Source: JAGQPD01 sp020426865 (lineage in GTDB: Bacteria > Planctomycetota > Planctomycetia > Pirellulales > Pirellulaceae). Taken from it: DNA of 64,000 bases. Positions 25,473-34,654 of the stretch are shown one piece after another; position 1 is the first letter of the stretch, and each line of letters opens with the position of its first letter. The notes beneath the pieces were generated by a model that had not been told where the DNA came from, searched no databases, and saw nothing but the letters and a program-made list of their open reading frames with translations. The DNA lies in contig JAWKTN010000009.1 of the NCBI GenBank assembly GCA_041399065.1, forward strand, positions 186,001 through 250,000, given 5' to 3'. The position numbers and the translations under genes are program-made.

Positions 25473-28400
25473 ATGCCACGACGACAGAAACCACGAAAAG
25501 GCGTTTTGTTGCTGATCATTCTCAGCTTGCTAGTGGTGTTCATGTTAATGGGTGTTACGTTTCTGGTGGTTAGCAGCCAGTACCAGCGTGGCGCTACCGA
25601 GTTGGCTAAGGTCGACCGACTGGGAAACGATCCGCAGAATGACTTGGATACCGCCATGTACCAATTGGTGCGGGATGTCCCGGTGCCACCTGGGCCGGCC
25701 GCAGCGGTTCCGGGAGTGAACCCCTCAAGCCTGAAATCGCATAGCCTGTTGGCCGATTTGTACGGCACGTACGATGGTTTTCAGGGCATCACCAGTGCAC
25801 CGGCCGTAGTGGACGGTAATGGCCAATGGTTTCGCTTCAAATTTCTTCCGAAGACACCGCCCGTCAATTGGCCTCGGCAGATTAGTGTTGTCCCCGACGC
25901 CTACAATGGGTGTGTAATTACGTTCACTAGCGGACCGCTGGCGCAGTATAGCACTCGGATCATCAAGTACAGCCCACTTCCAGTCAACGAAATTACGGTC
26001 GAGGCATTCGAAGAACCAGAACTAGTTGCAACGAATGTACTGTCTGCGTTGAACAGCCAGCAAATGGAGTTTGTGGTTAATGGTTTTCCCTTCAACGGAA
26101 CGGGAATGGGATATAAGGTGTCTCCCCAGAAGAATCTGAGTGCCACATATAATTCGGCAACCAGTGCTCAATATGTAACGCTGTTGCCGCACGTTGCACG
26201 GTATACTCCGCCGGCACTTCCAAATTTGGGCGGCGAGGACGAACCATGGGATGCCGTGGATGTCCAGAATCTACATTTGGCGATGGTCCCTCCGTCGACG
26301 ACAATCGCCGGTTTGCGCGCCTTCGACATCATCCCTTCGTTTCATCGCCCCCATTTGGTTCAGTATTACAACCGATTGACGACCGGTAATCCCGCATTGA
26401 TGTTCGGTAGTCCGCCGCTAATAACCGGGTTCGATCCAACGAATCCGCGCGTCGTGAACCCAAGTTCATTCACCCCGACTGCCTTCGAAGGACGCGATTT
26501 ATGGCGGAATGTCATCTTGCGACCAAACCAAATGGATCATCCAAGGTTTACCGGGAGCAACCCTGCATTCGGGCCGCTAGCCTTAACGCCGGATCCCACA
26601 CAACCAACGTACATGAATTTTCTATCCTCCATTCAATACGATGTCGATAACGACGGGGATGGTATCACCGATAGTGTCTGGTTGGATTTAGGGTATCCGG
26701 CAATGACGGCGGCCAATGGCCGCAAGTACAAACCGCTGTTCGCCATTTTGTGTATTGATCTCGACGGACGCGTCAATCTTAATACCGCCGGCAGCTCCGG
26801 CAATATTACAACCAATCAGGATATTGATCTGACCGTCGCGCCGGCGCCACGTGTTGCAGGCGGACAGCCCAACGCTGGTGTCGCCGACGTGATCCAAGGT
26901 GAGGGATATGGCGAAGCGGAAGTCCAGATGGGACCGCATGCGACCATTGGATCGATACCGGGATTGTTCACGCAGGTGGAGGTCCAATCCATTCTCAACG
27001 CCCGTTACGGTGACGGTGGTCCCGGATCCGGCACTGCTGACGACGACCTGCCGACGACGGGAGTTAAACCCGTCAATCTTGGCTTAGGGGGTACCTACAC
27101 CACCGGTTACGTGGCGAACGGAGCGAATGGCATCTACCAACGGCCGTCCGATCTTCATGGCCGCAGCGCAACGCTGTTGGATCTCGCCGGACAACCGTTG
27201 ACGTTTTTCAGTGGCACCACCGCGACACCATTTAACATGTCGTTGTTGGGTTACAACCCGAGTCCACTGAACGACGGCTACAACGATCCGTATGAATTGA
27301 ATCTACTGGATAGTCCCGCTAGTGACGCAACGTTTGGGTTGGTCGAGTTGGAACGAATGCTCCGCTGGCAAGATGCCGATGCGTTGTCGCTGCCCAGTCG
27401 GCTGGCTACATTGGCATCGCTAAACGCTGCCACTCCCTTAGCGGCCAACAATCGACGCCGCATCACGACGCGATCCTTCGATATTCCTGCACCGAATATC
27501 GTCCTTCCGAAAAAGATGAATTTGGGCGGGAACGGCGGAGTCATGCCGTCCGAGCTCTTCTATCAACGACTGGCACTTTCACCGACCTATGCTCAGATCG
27601 CCAACCCGGCCCGCGTGGCGGCTCAGTTGCGGATCATGATGCCGTTTGAAATGCGGCGAGGCGAAAAGCTGAATATCAACCGGCTGCTGGGAGATGGGTT
27701 GGACGACCCAAACGCCGCGAATCAGAATGGTGTTATCGACGAGATCGGTGAAGCCACGCCAGCTCCCTATGAATTGACAAATACGGCGCCGTTCGTGCCT
27801 GCCGTGGCACCGTATCGGCAGCTGCTGGCGCGGCATCTTTACTGCCTGGCGATGCTGCTGAAGGATCCGAATTTCGTGATCATTGATGGTGACACCAACA
27901 CGGATGATCGGATCGTGACGGCACGCTACATCGCGCAGTGGGCGATCAACGTCGTCGATTTCCGCGATAGTGACGTGACGATGACGCCCTTCGAATTCGA
28001 TGCCGATCCGTTTAACGCCGACGGCTGGAATGAAGCGATCGATGGCGACCCGAGCACGGATGATACTACTGCGCCCGATCGGCAGATCGTGTGGGGTTGT
28101 GAACAGCCCGAATTGCTGCTGACCGAAGCCGTGGCCGGTCATGATCGCCGGACGGAGGATCTCGACACCGAAGGGGATGACGACGATGCCGCTGGGTCGC
28201 CGACAAGCACGACGGATCCGTTCAATCCCGACGTCGACTTCGATTCTCGTCTGCGGCCGCATGGATTTGCATTTGTCGAGATCTACAATCCGCGAAATGC
28301 GATTACGGCGTTGCCTACGGAGCTGTATCAGAACGATACGAACGGCAATCCCGCCTTGGCACTTAATCGTATTGGCCCGGGAGGTTCCCCGGTGTGGCGG

Positions 28401-30578
28401 ATGATTGTCGTCAAGGGAGATAGCCAACAAAAGGATCCAGACAATCGCCAAGGGGCAAATCCGTTCTTGGCCACCGATATCGAACGGAGCGTTTACTTTA
28501 CAGCCACCGCTCCCGCCGCCGTTACCGATCATGGTGTGCCGTACGTTGTTCCCACAGCAAATATCGCCCCGATTCCACCAGGCCGGTATGCGGTTGTTGG
28601 TGGTTATCGGCGCATCGAGGGCGGAAATAGCTATGTGACAACCATTGGGCGCCACCAGTCTGCCAACGATGCCACCAACAATGTGGCTGACATGAAGTAT
28701 TCGGAAACCCGCCGGATTGTCCTCACACCCAATGTCGATCCCAATGCGAACAATGTTGTTGTACAAAACAATGAAGCCGATTCGGCGGCACCCCCGGCGC
28801 CAACGCCGGATACGATTCCGATTCCAAATACCAGTCTGGGGGGTGTGATCCCTCCCCCGATTGCGATCCCCGTTACGAATTTTTCGGTATCTGAGCCACC
28901 GACCGGGTATCCGACTCCCATGCCACCGTCACCGGTCTCGTGGGATCCCAATGGTGCCAACGGCGAAGGGGACTACACGCCTCCTTACGATACACCATTG
29001 GATGCATCCCGATCGGATTTGGATGCCGACGATCAGGCCGTATTCATGACCGACGGTACGCACACGGGATATCGTCGGATCTTCCTGCAGCGGTTGGCCA
29101 ATCCACTGGCACCCTGGCATCCGCAGTCCAATCCCTACTTGACGGTCGATTCCACTCCCATCGACCTGACCGTCTTCAATGGCATTGAAGACCCAGGTGC
29201 GGATGATGAGCCGGGGATGCAGGCCAGTGTCGATGTTAGCTTCGTGACACACGAACGTGGGTTGACAACCACCAGTCCCATTTCGCGACGCGTGTTGTGG
29301 CGATCTGAGACAGAACGCAATGCCGCGGATATTGTTACGCCGAAAGATGCGGCTACGAGGAATTCGTCTGAATTCCGTTACACGCTAAAGCATTCGTTAG
29401 GATATCTGAATCTCACATACCGTGACACGACGTCGCCGGCAATGAACCCCAACGTTCCCGCAAACTCAATCACTTTCGATGGGGCTCCTGATTCGACGAA
29501 CGTAGGGACGTTCCCTTGGCTGACATGGAACAATCGTCCGTACGCCAACCACTTTGAACTGCTACAAGTTCCGTGCACAAGTTCGTCGCAGTTGATGCGG
29601 CAATTCACTTACACGGAGCAACCGACGGCTGGAGCGTCGGTCTACGACACGATCACGACGTTGCCACCCGGGGCGTCGGACAATCCTGCCAATCCCAAGC
29701 AGCCGTTCCGGCACTTGATGAATTTCTTCTATCGTCCACCGAACGTGAATGACGACTCACCGAATTTCTGCAACATTTTGGATTATGTCGAAGTCCCATC
29801 GCGATTTGCCGGGACGCGTCGTTGGTATGCGCCGGCGCTGACAACAGCACTGGGGCAGATGAACGAGTACAAGTTTCCATTTAGTTCGTCGTCGCGGTTC
29901 CGCATTCCTGGGCGGGTGAATATCAATACGATCTTCGATCCGGTGGTGTGGAATTCGCTGTGGCAAGGATTTCCTGACATGCAGGCGCGCTGGGAGGAGT
30001 TTCGGGAAAGCCGCGACAACATTGATATCGCCAATACGCCCTACTATCCCGACTTCACTCACAACCCCGTGCGTCCGGCCAGTGCCGCTCAGCTGATGCC
30101 GCCGGTTGAGAATATGGATCAACGTCGTCCCAGCGAGGTGGGACTACTGCGACCGCTATCGGCGACAGATGAAACACCGATGTTCGCGCGCGACCCGGGT
30201 GGTATCATTGGCGGTACTCCCACGAATTTTAACGATCCTTACCGCAATTCATATTTCCGTTATCAGCCATTGCAGCGGATTGGCAATATGGTGACGACGC
30301 ATTCGAATGTCTATGCCGTATGGATCACGGTCGGCTATTTTGAAGTCACCTCGGTTTCTCCGCATCCGACGATGATGGCCGATCCGGTGGCAATGGCAGC
30401 CTTCAATCGCCAGTATCCCGACGGATATACGCTGGGGCCTGAGCTGGGTTTGGATACTGGGACCGTGGAACGTCATCGAGCGTTCTATATCATCGATCGG
30501 TCGATTCCGGTGGCCTTTGAGCCGGGGCGGAATCATAACGTCGACAAGGCAGTGGTGCTGCGGCGATTCCTGGAGTAA
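25473..30578 (+). CDS. Giant pilus-cluster protein with pseudopilin-like N-terminal membrane segment
   Basis: A 1701-residue protein, beginning MPRRQKPRKGVLLLIILSL, so a basic leader, Gly, then a hydrophobic helix with no Glu at +5. This is the GspK/PilX-like style. It then reads SSQYQRGATELAKVDRLGNDP. The remaining 1600 residues hold repeated acidic loops of dockerin or calcium type (DVDNDGDGITDSVWLDLG; DLDGRVNLNTAG; IDGDTNTDDRIVTARYIAQWAINVVDFRD) and proline-rich stretches. No complete known domain is recognised. ATG 25473 is preferred over frame-open positions from 25383 because the basic leader starts there. The gene ends the cluster and is probably its tip or minor component, by analogy to GspK; that is inference. 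Confidence 0.8.
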   Translation: MPRRQKPRKGVLLLIILSLLVVFMLMGVTFLVVSSQYQRGATELAKVDRLGNDPQNDLDTAMYQLVRDVPVPPGPAAAVPGVNPSSLKSHSLLADLYGTYDGFQGITSAPAVVDGNGQWFRFKFLPKTPPVNWPRQISVVPDAYNGCVITFTSGPLAQYSTRIIKYSPLPVNEITVEAFEEPELVATNVLSALNSQQMEFVVNGFPFNGTGMGYKVSPQKNLSATYNSATSAQYVTLLPHVARYTPPALPNLGGEDEPWDAVDVQNLHLAMVPPSTTIAGLRAFDIIPSFHRPHLVQYYNRLTTGNPALMFGSPPLITGFDPTNPRVVNPSSFTPTAFEGRDLWRNVILRPNQMDHPRFTGSNPAFGPLALTPDPTQPTYMNFLSSIQYDVDNDGDGITDSVWLDLGYPAMTAANGRKYKPLFAILCIDLDGRVNLNTAGSSGNITTNQDIDLTVAPAPRVAGGQPNAGVADVIQGEGYGEAEVQMGPHATIGSIPGLFTQVEVQSILNARYGDGGPGSGTADDDLPTTGVKPVNLGLGGTYTTGYVANGANGIYQRPSDLHGRSATLLDLAGQPLTFFSGTTATPFNMSLLGYNPSPLNDGYNDPYELNLLDSPASDATFGLVELERMLRWQDADALSLPSRLATLASLNAATPLAANNRRRITTRSFDIPAPNIVLPKKMNLGGNGGVMPSELFYQRLALSPTYAQIANPARVAAQLRIMMPFEMRRGEKLNINRLLGDGLDDPNAANQNGVIDEIGEATPAPYELTNTAPFVPAVAPYRQLLARHLYCLAMLLKDPNFVIIDGDTNTDDRIVTARYIAQWAINVVDFRDSDVTMTPFEFDADPFNADGWNEAIDGDPSTDDTTAPDRQIVWGCEQPELLLTEAVAGHDRRTEDLDTEGDDDDAAGSPTSTTDPFNPDVDFDSRLRPHGFAFVEIYNPRNAITALPTELYQNDTNGNPALALNRIGPGGSPVWRMIVVKGDSQQKDPDNRQGANPFLATDIERSVYFTATAPAAVTDHGVPYVVPTANIAPIPPGRYAVVGGYRRIEGGNSYVTTIGRHQSANDATNNVADMKYSETRRIVLTPNVDPNANNVVVQNNEADSAAPPAPTPDTIPIPNTSLGGVIPPPIAIPVTNFSVSEPPTGYPTPMPPSPVSWDPNGANGEGDYTPPYDTPLDASRSDLDADDQAVFMTDGTHTGYRRIFLQRLANPLAPWHPQSNPYLTVDSTPIDLTVFNGIEDPGADDEPGMQASVDVSFVTHERGLTTTSPISRRVLWRSETERNAADIVTPKDAATRNSSEFRYTLKHSLGYLNLTYRDTTSPAMNPNVPANSITFDGAPDSTNVGTFPWLTWNNRPYANHFELLQVPCTSSSQLMRQFTYTEQPTAGASVYDTITTLPPGASDNPANPKQPFRHLMNFFYRPPNVNDDSPNFCNILDYVEVPSRFAGTRRWYAPALTTALGQMNEYKFPFSSSSRFRIPGRVNINTIFDPVVWNSLWQGFPDMQARWEEFRESRDNIDIANTPYYPDFTHNPVRPASAAQLMPPVENMDQRRPSEVGLLRPLSATDETPMFARDPGGIIGGTPTNFNDPYRNSYFRYQPLQRIGNMVTTHSNVYAVWITVGYFEVTSVSPHPTMMADPVAMAAFNRQYPDGYTLGPELGLDTGTVERHRAFYIIDRSIPVAFEPGRNHNVDKAVVLRRFLE

Positions 30579-30612
30579 CCTGGCCATCGTCCTGGCAAAG
30601 GCGTTGCCAAGT

Positions 30613-30694
30613 CCCCTCTCCCCCGAAAGGAGTTGCGCAGAACGGACTCCGTTCAAATGTCACGCTTCGCCGCAACTCCTTTTGGGGGAGAGGG
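30613..30694. repeat. Long inverted repeat, MITE- or REP-like
   Basis: The arm at 30614-30637 (CCCTCTCCCCCGAAAGGAGT and four more bases) pairs with 30671-30694 over 24 positions with a single G-T wobble. The 33-base loop contains its own small palindrome AACGGA-C-TCCGTT. The right arm is followed by TTAGGGTGAGGGG. It starts about 35 bases after the giant gene's stop. This kind of element is commonly dispersed in bacterial chromosomes, though only one copy is visible here. Confidence 0.75.
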
Positions 30695-30780
30695 TTAGGG
30701 TGAGGGGGCAGCAGCGGATTGGACGTTGAATACGGCAACAGATTCTGCCTGCCAATACGTTTTGTGACCTGATTTCCACC

Positions 30781-30807
30781 TGCCCACCCCAATATTGGGG
30801 GGGGGCA
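30781..30807. repeat. Inverted repeat around CCCCAATATTGGGG
   Basis: TGCCCACCCCAAT at the left pairs with the ATTGGGG...GGGCA run at the right, with one extra G in the right arm. There is no T tract, so an intrinsic terminator is doubtful. It may be an operator or a fragment of a repeat. Confidence 0.5.
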
Positions 30808-30995
30808 CGCGGTAAGCGAAAATCAGCGATTGATAAAGTGTGGGCGCTCGGTCACGATAGTGGGTGCACTGGTTAGAAGGGGCCAGGACTGGGGGCGAGC
30901 ACTGAACGTGTCAGTGGTTCCCGGTCGTATGCGATGATCTGTTGAAGAAGCGGCATGACGAGTCTCCACGCTGCTCCACCACTCTGACACACATC

Positions 30996-31187
30996 ATGCG
31001 AGAAGACACACCCGAAGAGATGGCACAGTTATTGGAACGTTACCGAGAGTTGAGAGCGAAATTAAGTGATCTGCTGCGTCAGGTTGAGGACGTGGATCAG
31101 GAGATCGTCGAGATCGAGCAGCAACTGCCCGACGACTATCTCTATCCGGACGACGCTGTGGATGGCACCTCGGGCGACGGCGACTAG
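30996..31187 (+). CDS. Small acidic coiled-coil protein
   Basis: A possible 63-residue protein starting MREDTPEEMAQLLERYREL. Heptad-like leucines through ELRAKLSDLLRQVEDVDQEIVEIEQQL suggest a coiled coil, followed by an acidic tail rich in Asp. No domain is recognised. There is no Shine-Dalgarno at this ATG; a TTG at 30942 would extend the N-terminus. The composition looks protein-like rather than random, but translation is unproven. Confidence 0.5.
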   Translation: MREDTPEEMAQLLERYRELRAKLSDLLRQVEDVDQEIVEIEQQLPDDYLYPDDAVDGTSGDGD

Positions 31188-31266
31188 CGGACGATCATTG
31201 CGTGGTTGAATTCAGCGATGGGAGCAGACATCGGGAGTCAAAACGCGAACCGCGGGCCGTTTGCCG

Positions 31267-31303
31267 TTTTCCTGCTGTGATCCACCACGGTCCAGCAGGA
31301 AAA
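31267..31303. terminator. Hairpin between convergent genes
   Basis: TTTTCCTGCTG (31267-31277) pairs perfectly with CAGCAGGAAAA (31293-31303) around a 15-base loop. It lies between the stops of the small coiled-coil gene and the minus-strand dockerin gene, so it could act as a bidirectional terminator: the U-like ends of the stem are AT pairs on both strands. Confidence 0.45.
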
Positions 31304-31363
31304 GGAAAAACTGCGCCCGCGTTCGCGGGTCGAATTCTTTCGTCGGCGTGTTGTCTTGGTGGA

Positions 31364-32713
31364 CTAAATCACCAAGAATCCCACCCATTCGGTTTCAACG
31401 CCTTGGCTATCGGTGATTTTCGCACCGACGGCTTGTCCGAGTTCGGACATTGGAGCGTAGAACAGGTAGCCGAAGTGTTCGAGATTGTCGATGGTCGTAG
31501 AATGTCCGTCCAAGTAGTAGAGGAATTCGACGGTCTTCCCGGCCATGCTTTCCTCGGCATCGGCGACATCACCCAGGAAGTACCAGGCGGTCCCTCCCAT
31601 GTAGGTAATTCCGATGGGGAAAACAAACTCTGGCGCCGTGTTGACCGGTTCCACGGTAACGTTCAGGTCCGCATACGTTTCGTTGCCACTGGGGTCCGTG
31701 GCACGAACTGTCACAACACTGTCCCCTGTCCCCGTGGTGGCAAAGTCCACGATCAGGACGCCGGTATTTGGATCGTAGGTCAGGGAACTAAAGATGCTGT
31801 TGTTGCTGACATTGACGACGTCAAAATCCAGATCCGTATCGGGGCTCTCCGGGTCCTGAAACGCGGCAAACATCGAAACAGTCTGATTCGGTGCATTCTC
31901 CTGAACGGTGATCGCAGCCAAACCCGCCGTTTGGGGAGAATCGTTATAGTAATAGTAGGTTGGCACATAAGGCGTCGTTTGGTTGTTGAACGCGCTGGCC
32001 AGCGACACATCCGCCGTGCTGATCAAACCGTCGCCATTGATGTCGTACTTCGGGTTGTAGGTTGGGTTGCCAGCCTGGCTAGGAACAACCGTCTGAATCA
32101 GTGCGACATCGGTCGCATTGGTAAGGTTTCCCTGATTGACGTCCCCCTGCAATGGTCGGAATAGATATTCAAAATCTGTTCCCGCCTGGCCATTGCCCGA
32201 CGGAAATGCCATGCCGCCATGGCCACCCACACCCCAATCGCCGTCCAATTCGTTACCGTCCATGTCAGTGACCGCACCCAGTCCAGAGCCGTTGAGGTCG
32301 ATCATGATCCGGTCCTTATTGAGATACCCGGCAACCGTCCATGTTGCCGCATGCTCGACTTCGTCATAGATGAAATCGATGATGTCGTAGGATGCGTCAT
32401 TGACCCCATTGAGTGTCAAATCCGCTTTGTCAACATTCACGTCCTCAGTGAACTTTAAATGCACCTGATTGAGGTTGCTCCACGGCAAGTTCTTGAGTTG
32501 GTTATTTCCCTGAGGCATCGCATAACCGTGTCCGTCCCCCCAACCACGAGCACTCAAGTCATTCAGGAAACTCGCGGTCCAGTCGGTGCTGCCAAAGACG
32601 ACGGCCGAAACTGCCGGAGGTGTCCCCGTCAGCATCAATCGCGCCTCAAGCCCCTCACAGGACAATCGCCCTTGCGCCGTCCGGCGTGCAACTTTCAATC
32701 CCCTCAATCGCAT
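31364..32713 (-). CDS. Surface protein with LEPR-XLL-like start, dockerin and cadherin-like repeats
   Basis: A 449-residue exported protein. The N-terminus after a basic segment reads CEGLEARLMLTG, a variant of the LEPR-XLL motif that planctomycetes place at the start of large secreted proteins. A dockerin-like calcium-binding pair follows in the middle (GDVNQGNLTNATDVALIQ and YDINGDGLISTADVSLA). The C-terminal half has a cadherin- or Ig-like stretch (VVNVSNNSIFSSLTYDPNTG, SVVTVRATDPSGNETY). The ATG at 32713 is selected because GGAGGG sits eight bases upstream; the frame is open to 32824. It is transcribed away from the YqgE gene. The role is probably adhesion or envelope structure, by family. 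Confidence 0.82.
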   Translation of the reverse strand: MRLRGLKVARRTAQGRLSCEGLEARLMLTGTPPAVSAVVFGSTDWTASFLNDLSARGWGDGHGYAMPQGNNQLKNLPWSNLNQVHLKFTEDVNVDKADLTLNGVNDASYDIIDFIYDEVEHAATWTVAGYLNKDRIMIDLNGSGLGAVTDMDGNELDGDWGVGGHGGMAFPSGNGQAGTDFEYLFRPLQGDVNQGNLTNATDVALIQTVVPSQAGNPTYNPKYDINGDGLISTADVSLASAFNNQTTPYVPTYYYYNDSPQTAGLAAITVQENAPNQTVSMFAAFQDPESPDTDLDFDVVNVSNNSIFSSLTYDPNTGVLIVDFATTGTGDSVVTVRATDPSGNETYADLNVTVEPVNTAPEFVFPIGITYMGGTAWYFLGDVADAEESMAGKTVEFLYYLDGHSTTIDNLEHFGYLFYAPMSELGQAVGAKITDSQGVETEWVGFLVI

Positions 32714-33108
32714 GATTCTTCCCTCCAGTACAACGAACAGACTCTCTTCGACCCGCGAACAATCTCTCGTCTCACGAGGTGTCCACGCGTCGTTTGCTGG
32801 CAACCGGCGCCCCGGCGCCAGCAAACGCCCGTGAAAAACCTTGGCGACGCCTCCCGCGACGACGCCAATGCCCCATGAAGTGCACGGTTTGCAAACGGAT
32901 CAAAAGCGGACAAAAAATCTGCCCGTTTCGGCAAAGATTTCCCCAAAAAGTTACTGGTCTACCACTTGTGGGTTGTCGTGAATCCCCCAGATGGGTTGTT
33001 TTATCGGGGGTGGCACGCCTTTTGCTTTGTTTTTCGGAAGTCGTTGCCAGGATGTGCCAGATTGGCAGCGGCAGGGGGCGGAGGTTGGTTCGACTTGGGA
33101 GAAGAGCG
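32714..33108. other. Gap between divergent surface-protein and YqgE genes
   Basis: About 395 bases with no convincing gene, although the YqgE frame is open through most of it. It contains a GC palindrome GGCGCCCCGGCGCC near 32806-32819. Promoters for both directions must lie here; I see no clear consensus. Confidence 0.45.
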
Positions 33109-33660
33109 ATGAAATCGATGGCGGGAAGGCTGCTCGTGGCTTCGCCGAAGATGGCGAGCCCGATTTTTGCCCGAAGCGTGATATTGGTCCTGCAACATAC
33201 CGACGAAGGGGCCGTCGGGCTGATCCTGAATCGGCCGTTGCCGGCAACCGTCGAAGGCCTGTGGGGGCAGTTGGGGGCTCCCGCCTGCGACAACCAGGCC
33301 CAAGTGCACTTGGGAGGTCCCGTCTCCGGCCCCGTGACCGCTTTGCACGCGCTCCCAGCACTGGGGGAGGCCCGCGTCCCGCCAGGTCTCTATGTCGCGC
33401 AAAACAAGGAACACCTCGATCAATTGGTCCGGAACCTGGACGTGCCTTATCGAGTTTTTGTCGGGCATGCAGGGTGGTCACGAGGGCAATTGGAACAGGA
33501 GATCCAGCAGGGTTCATGGCACATCATGGCGGCCGATCGTGAGCATGTATTGGGGGATCACGACGACCTATGGCTTACGGCCATGCGTCAGGTTGGCCAC
33601 CGGTTCCTGCGCGAAACGCTCAAGATCAAAGCGATTCCGGCCAATCCCACGCTGAATTAG
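33109..33660 (+). CDS. YqgE/AlgH family protein
   Basis: A 183-residue cytoplasmic protein of the UPF0301/YqgE family, whose molecular role is unknown. The family's pattern is clear: AGRLLVASPKM, then ARSVILVLQHTDEGAVGLILNRP, LGGPVSGPVTALH, and FVGHAGWSRGQLEQEIQQGSWHI. The ATG at 33109 is supported by GGGAGAAGA just upstream and by family start position, even though the frame is open for another 110 codons upstream. Conserved length fits. It may share transcription with the lipoprotein and aldehyde dehydrogenase genes downstream. Confidence 0.93.
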   Translation: MKSMAGRLLVASPKMASPIFARSVILVLQHTDEGAVGLILNRPLPATVEGLWGQLGAPACDNQAQVHLGGPVSGPVTALHALPALGEARVPPGLYVAQNKEHLDQLVRNLDVPYRVFVGHAGWSRGQLEQEIQQGSWHIMAADREHVLGDHDDLWLTAMRQVGHRFLRETLKIKAIPANPTLN

Positions 33661-33757
33661 CACTTACAGACAGCCCTGCGTAAATGGCTATGGCGACCTT
33701 GACCGGTGAGCGACATCTCGCTACCCTCGCCCCCTCTCGTCAAGGAATTGCATCGCC

Positions 33758-34633
33758 ATGTTCACGCCCGTCCGAATTGCCGTCTTGTCGCTACTATTGA
33801 TAGCCGGCTGCGCAAGCTGGACCCATGTGGCGGAATTGCCGCGAGTGTTGCCCCAACCGAGGCTCGCTCCAAGGAGCGTAACGTTGGAGATCACTTCCGT
33901 CCACGTTGACGCTCAGGATCTAAAGCGACTGGAATCGCTATGGCAGCAGGTGGACGAGCAGGTGATGGAGCCGGCATTGCGCCGTAAGTTAATGGCGAAC
34001 GGATTTCGATCGGGAGTCGTGGGTCAGCAGCTACCGGACGAGTTGCGCGAATTGCTTGGGCCATCGCCGACACACGAACAGGCGACCGAGGCAACCGTCG
34101 AATTGGATCTCGGGCAGGACCCGAGCACATGGTCGACGAATCGCCGATTACCTTTGCGGCCGGGACAAAGAGGGGAAATCGTGGCGGCAGCGTCAAAGGA
34201 CGAGTTATCGGTGGTATATGCCGAGGAAAATCGCGTTCGGGCGCAGACTTATCAGCAAGCGCAATGCACGTTGGCCACGACGATCAAGCCGGAAGGGGAT
34301 GGTTCGATCACGTTGACGCTCACGCCTGAAATCCAGCATGGACCGTTGCGCCAAAAATTGGTGGGGCAGGATGGTTCGTTTCGCTGGGAAGCTGGTCGCG
34401 ACTCGGAGGTGTTGCACGATTTACGCTTACAGATGGTACTCCGGCCTGGGCAAACGGCGATGCTCGGTGCGGTGGAGCCGGCCAAAGGGGTTGGCAAACA
34501 TTTCTTCGTGGACTTGCGAAACGATCGAGCGCGGTACAAGCTGTTGTTGATTCGTTTGGCTCAGTCCCAGTTCGATGATCTGTTTCTTCCGTCATCGCAG
34601 GTGGGCGAGTCGTTGCTGACCGAACCCGAATAG
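33758..34633 (+). CDS. Hypothetical lipoprotein
   Basis: A 291-residue protein with a lipoprotein signal: hydrophobic VLSLLLIAGC, cleavage before Cys18. An AAGGAATT site precedes the ATG. No named domain is recognised. The C-terminal half alternates strands (ITLTLTPEIQHGP, LQMVLRPGQTAML, RYKLLLIRL) in a way that recalls the ends of secretin-type proteins, but the family match is weak and I do not assign it. Its neighbours are YqgE 97 bases upstream and an aldehyde dehydrogenase 21 bases downstream, all on one strand. An envelope role is likely from the lipobox. Confidence 0.75.
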   Translation: MFTPVRIAVLSLLLIAGCASWTHVAELPRVLPQPRLAPRSVTLEITSVHVDAQDLKRLESLWQQVDEQVMEPALRRKLMANGFRSGVVGQQLPDELRELLGPSPTHEQATEATVELDLGQDPSTWSTNRRLPLRPGQRGEIVAAASKDELSVVYAEENRVRAQTYQQAQCTLATTIKPEGDGSITLTLTPEIQHGPLRQKLVGQDGSFRWEAGRDSEVLHDLRLQMVLRPGQTAMLGAVEPAKGVGKHFFVDLRNDRARYKLLLIRLAQSQFDDLFLPSSQVGESLLTEPE

Positions 34634-34654
34634 CGTCGATGTCGGAGCCTCGCA

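Larger units (their letters stand above)
30579..30995. other. Gap after the pilus cluster
   Basis: About 420 bases without a convincing gene. It holds a large imperfect palindrome (30613-30694) and a second inverted repeat centred on CCCCAATATTGGGG (30781-30807), both described separately. Either could end transcription of the pilus operon. Confidence 0.5.

Noticed and set aside
27579..28766. 395-codon minus-strand open frame opposite the giant pilus-cluster gene
   Set aside because: Composition (Ile, Arg, His and Gly rich without domain) and lack of a start signal fit an antisense shadow of the real plus-strand gene.
32779..33108. N-terminal extension of the YqgE frame by 110 residues
   Set aside because: The extension is Arg- and Cys-rich, unlike the family, and a good ribosome site precedes the ATG at 33109.
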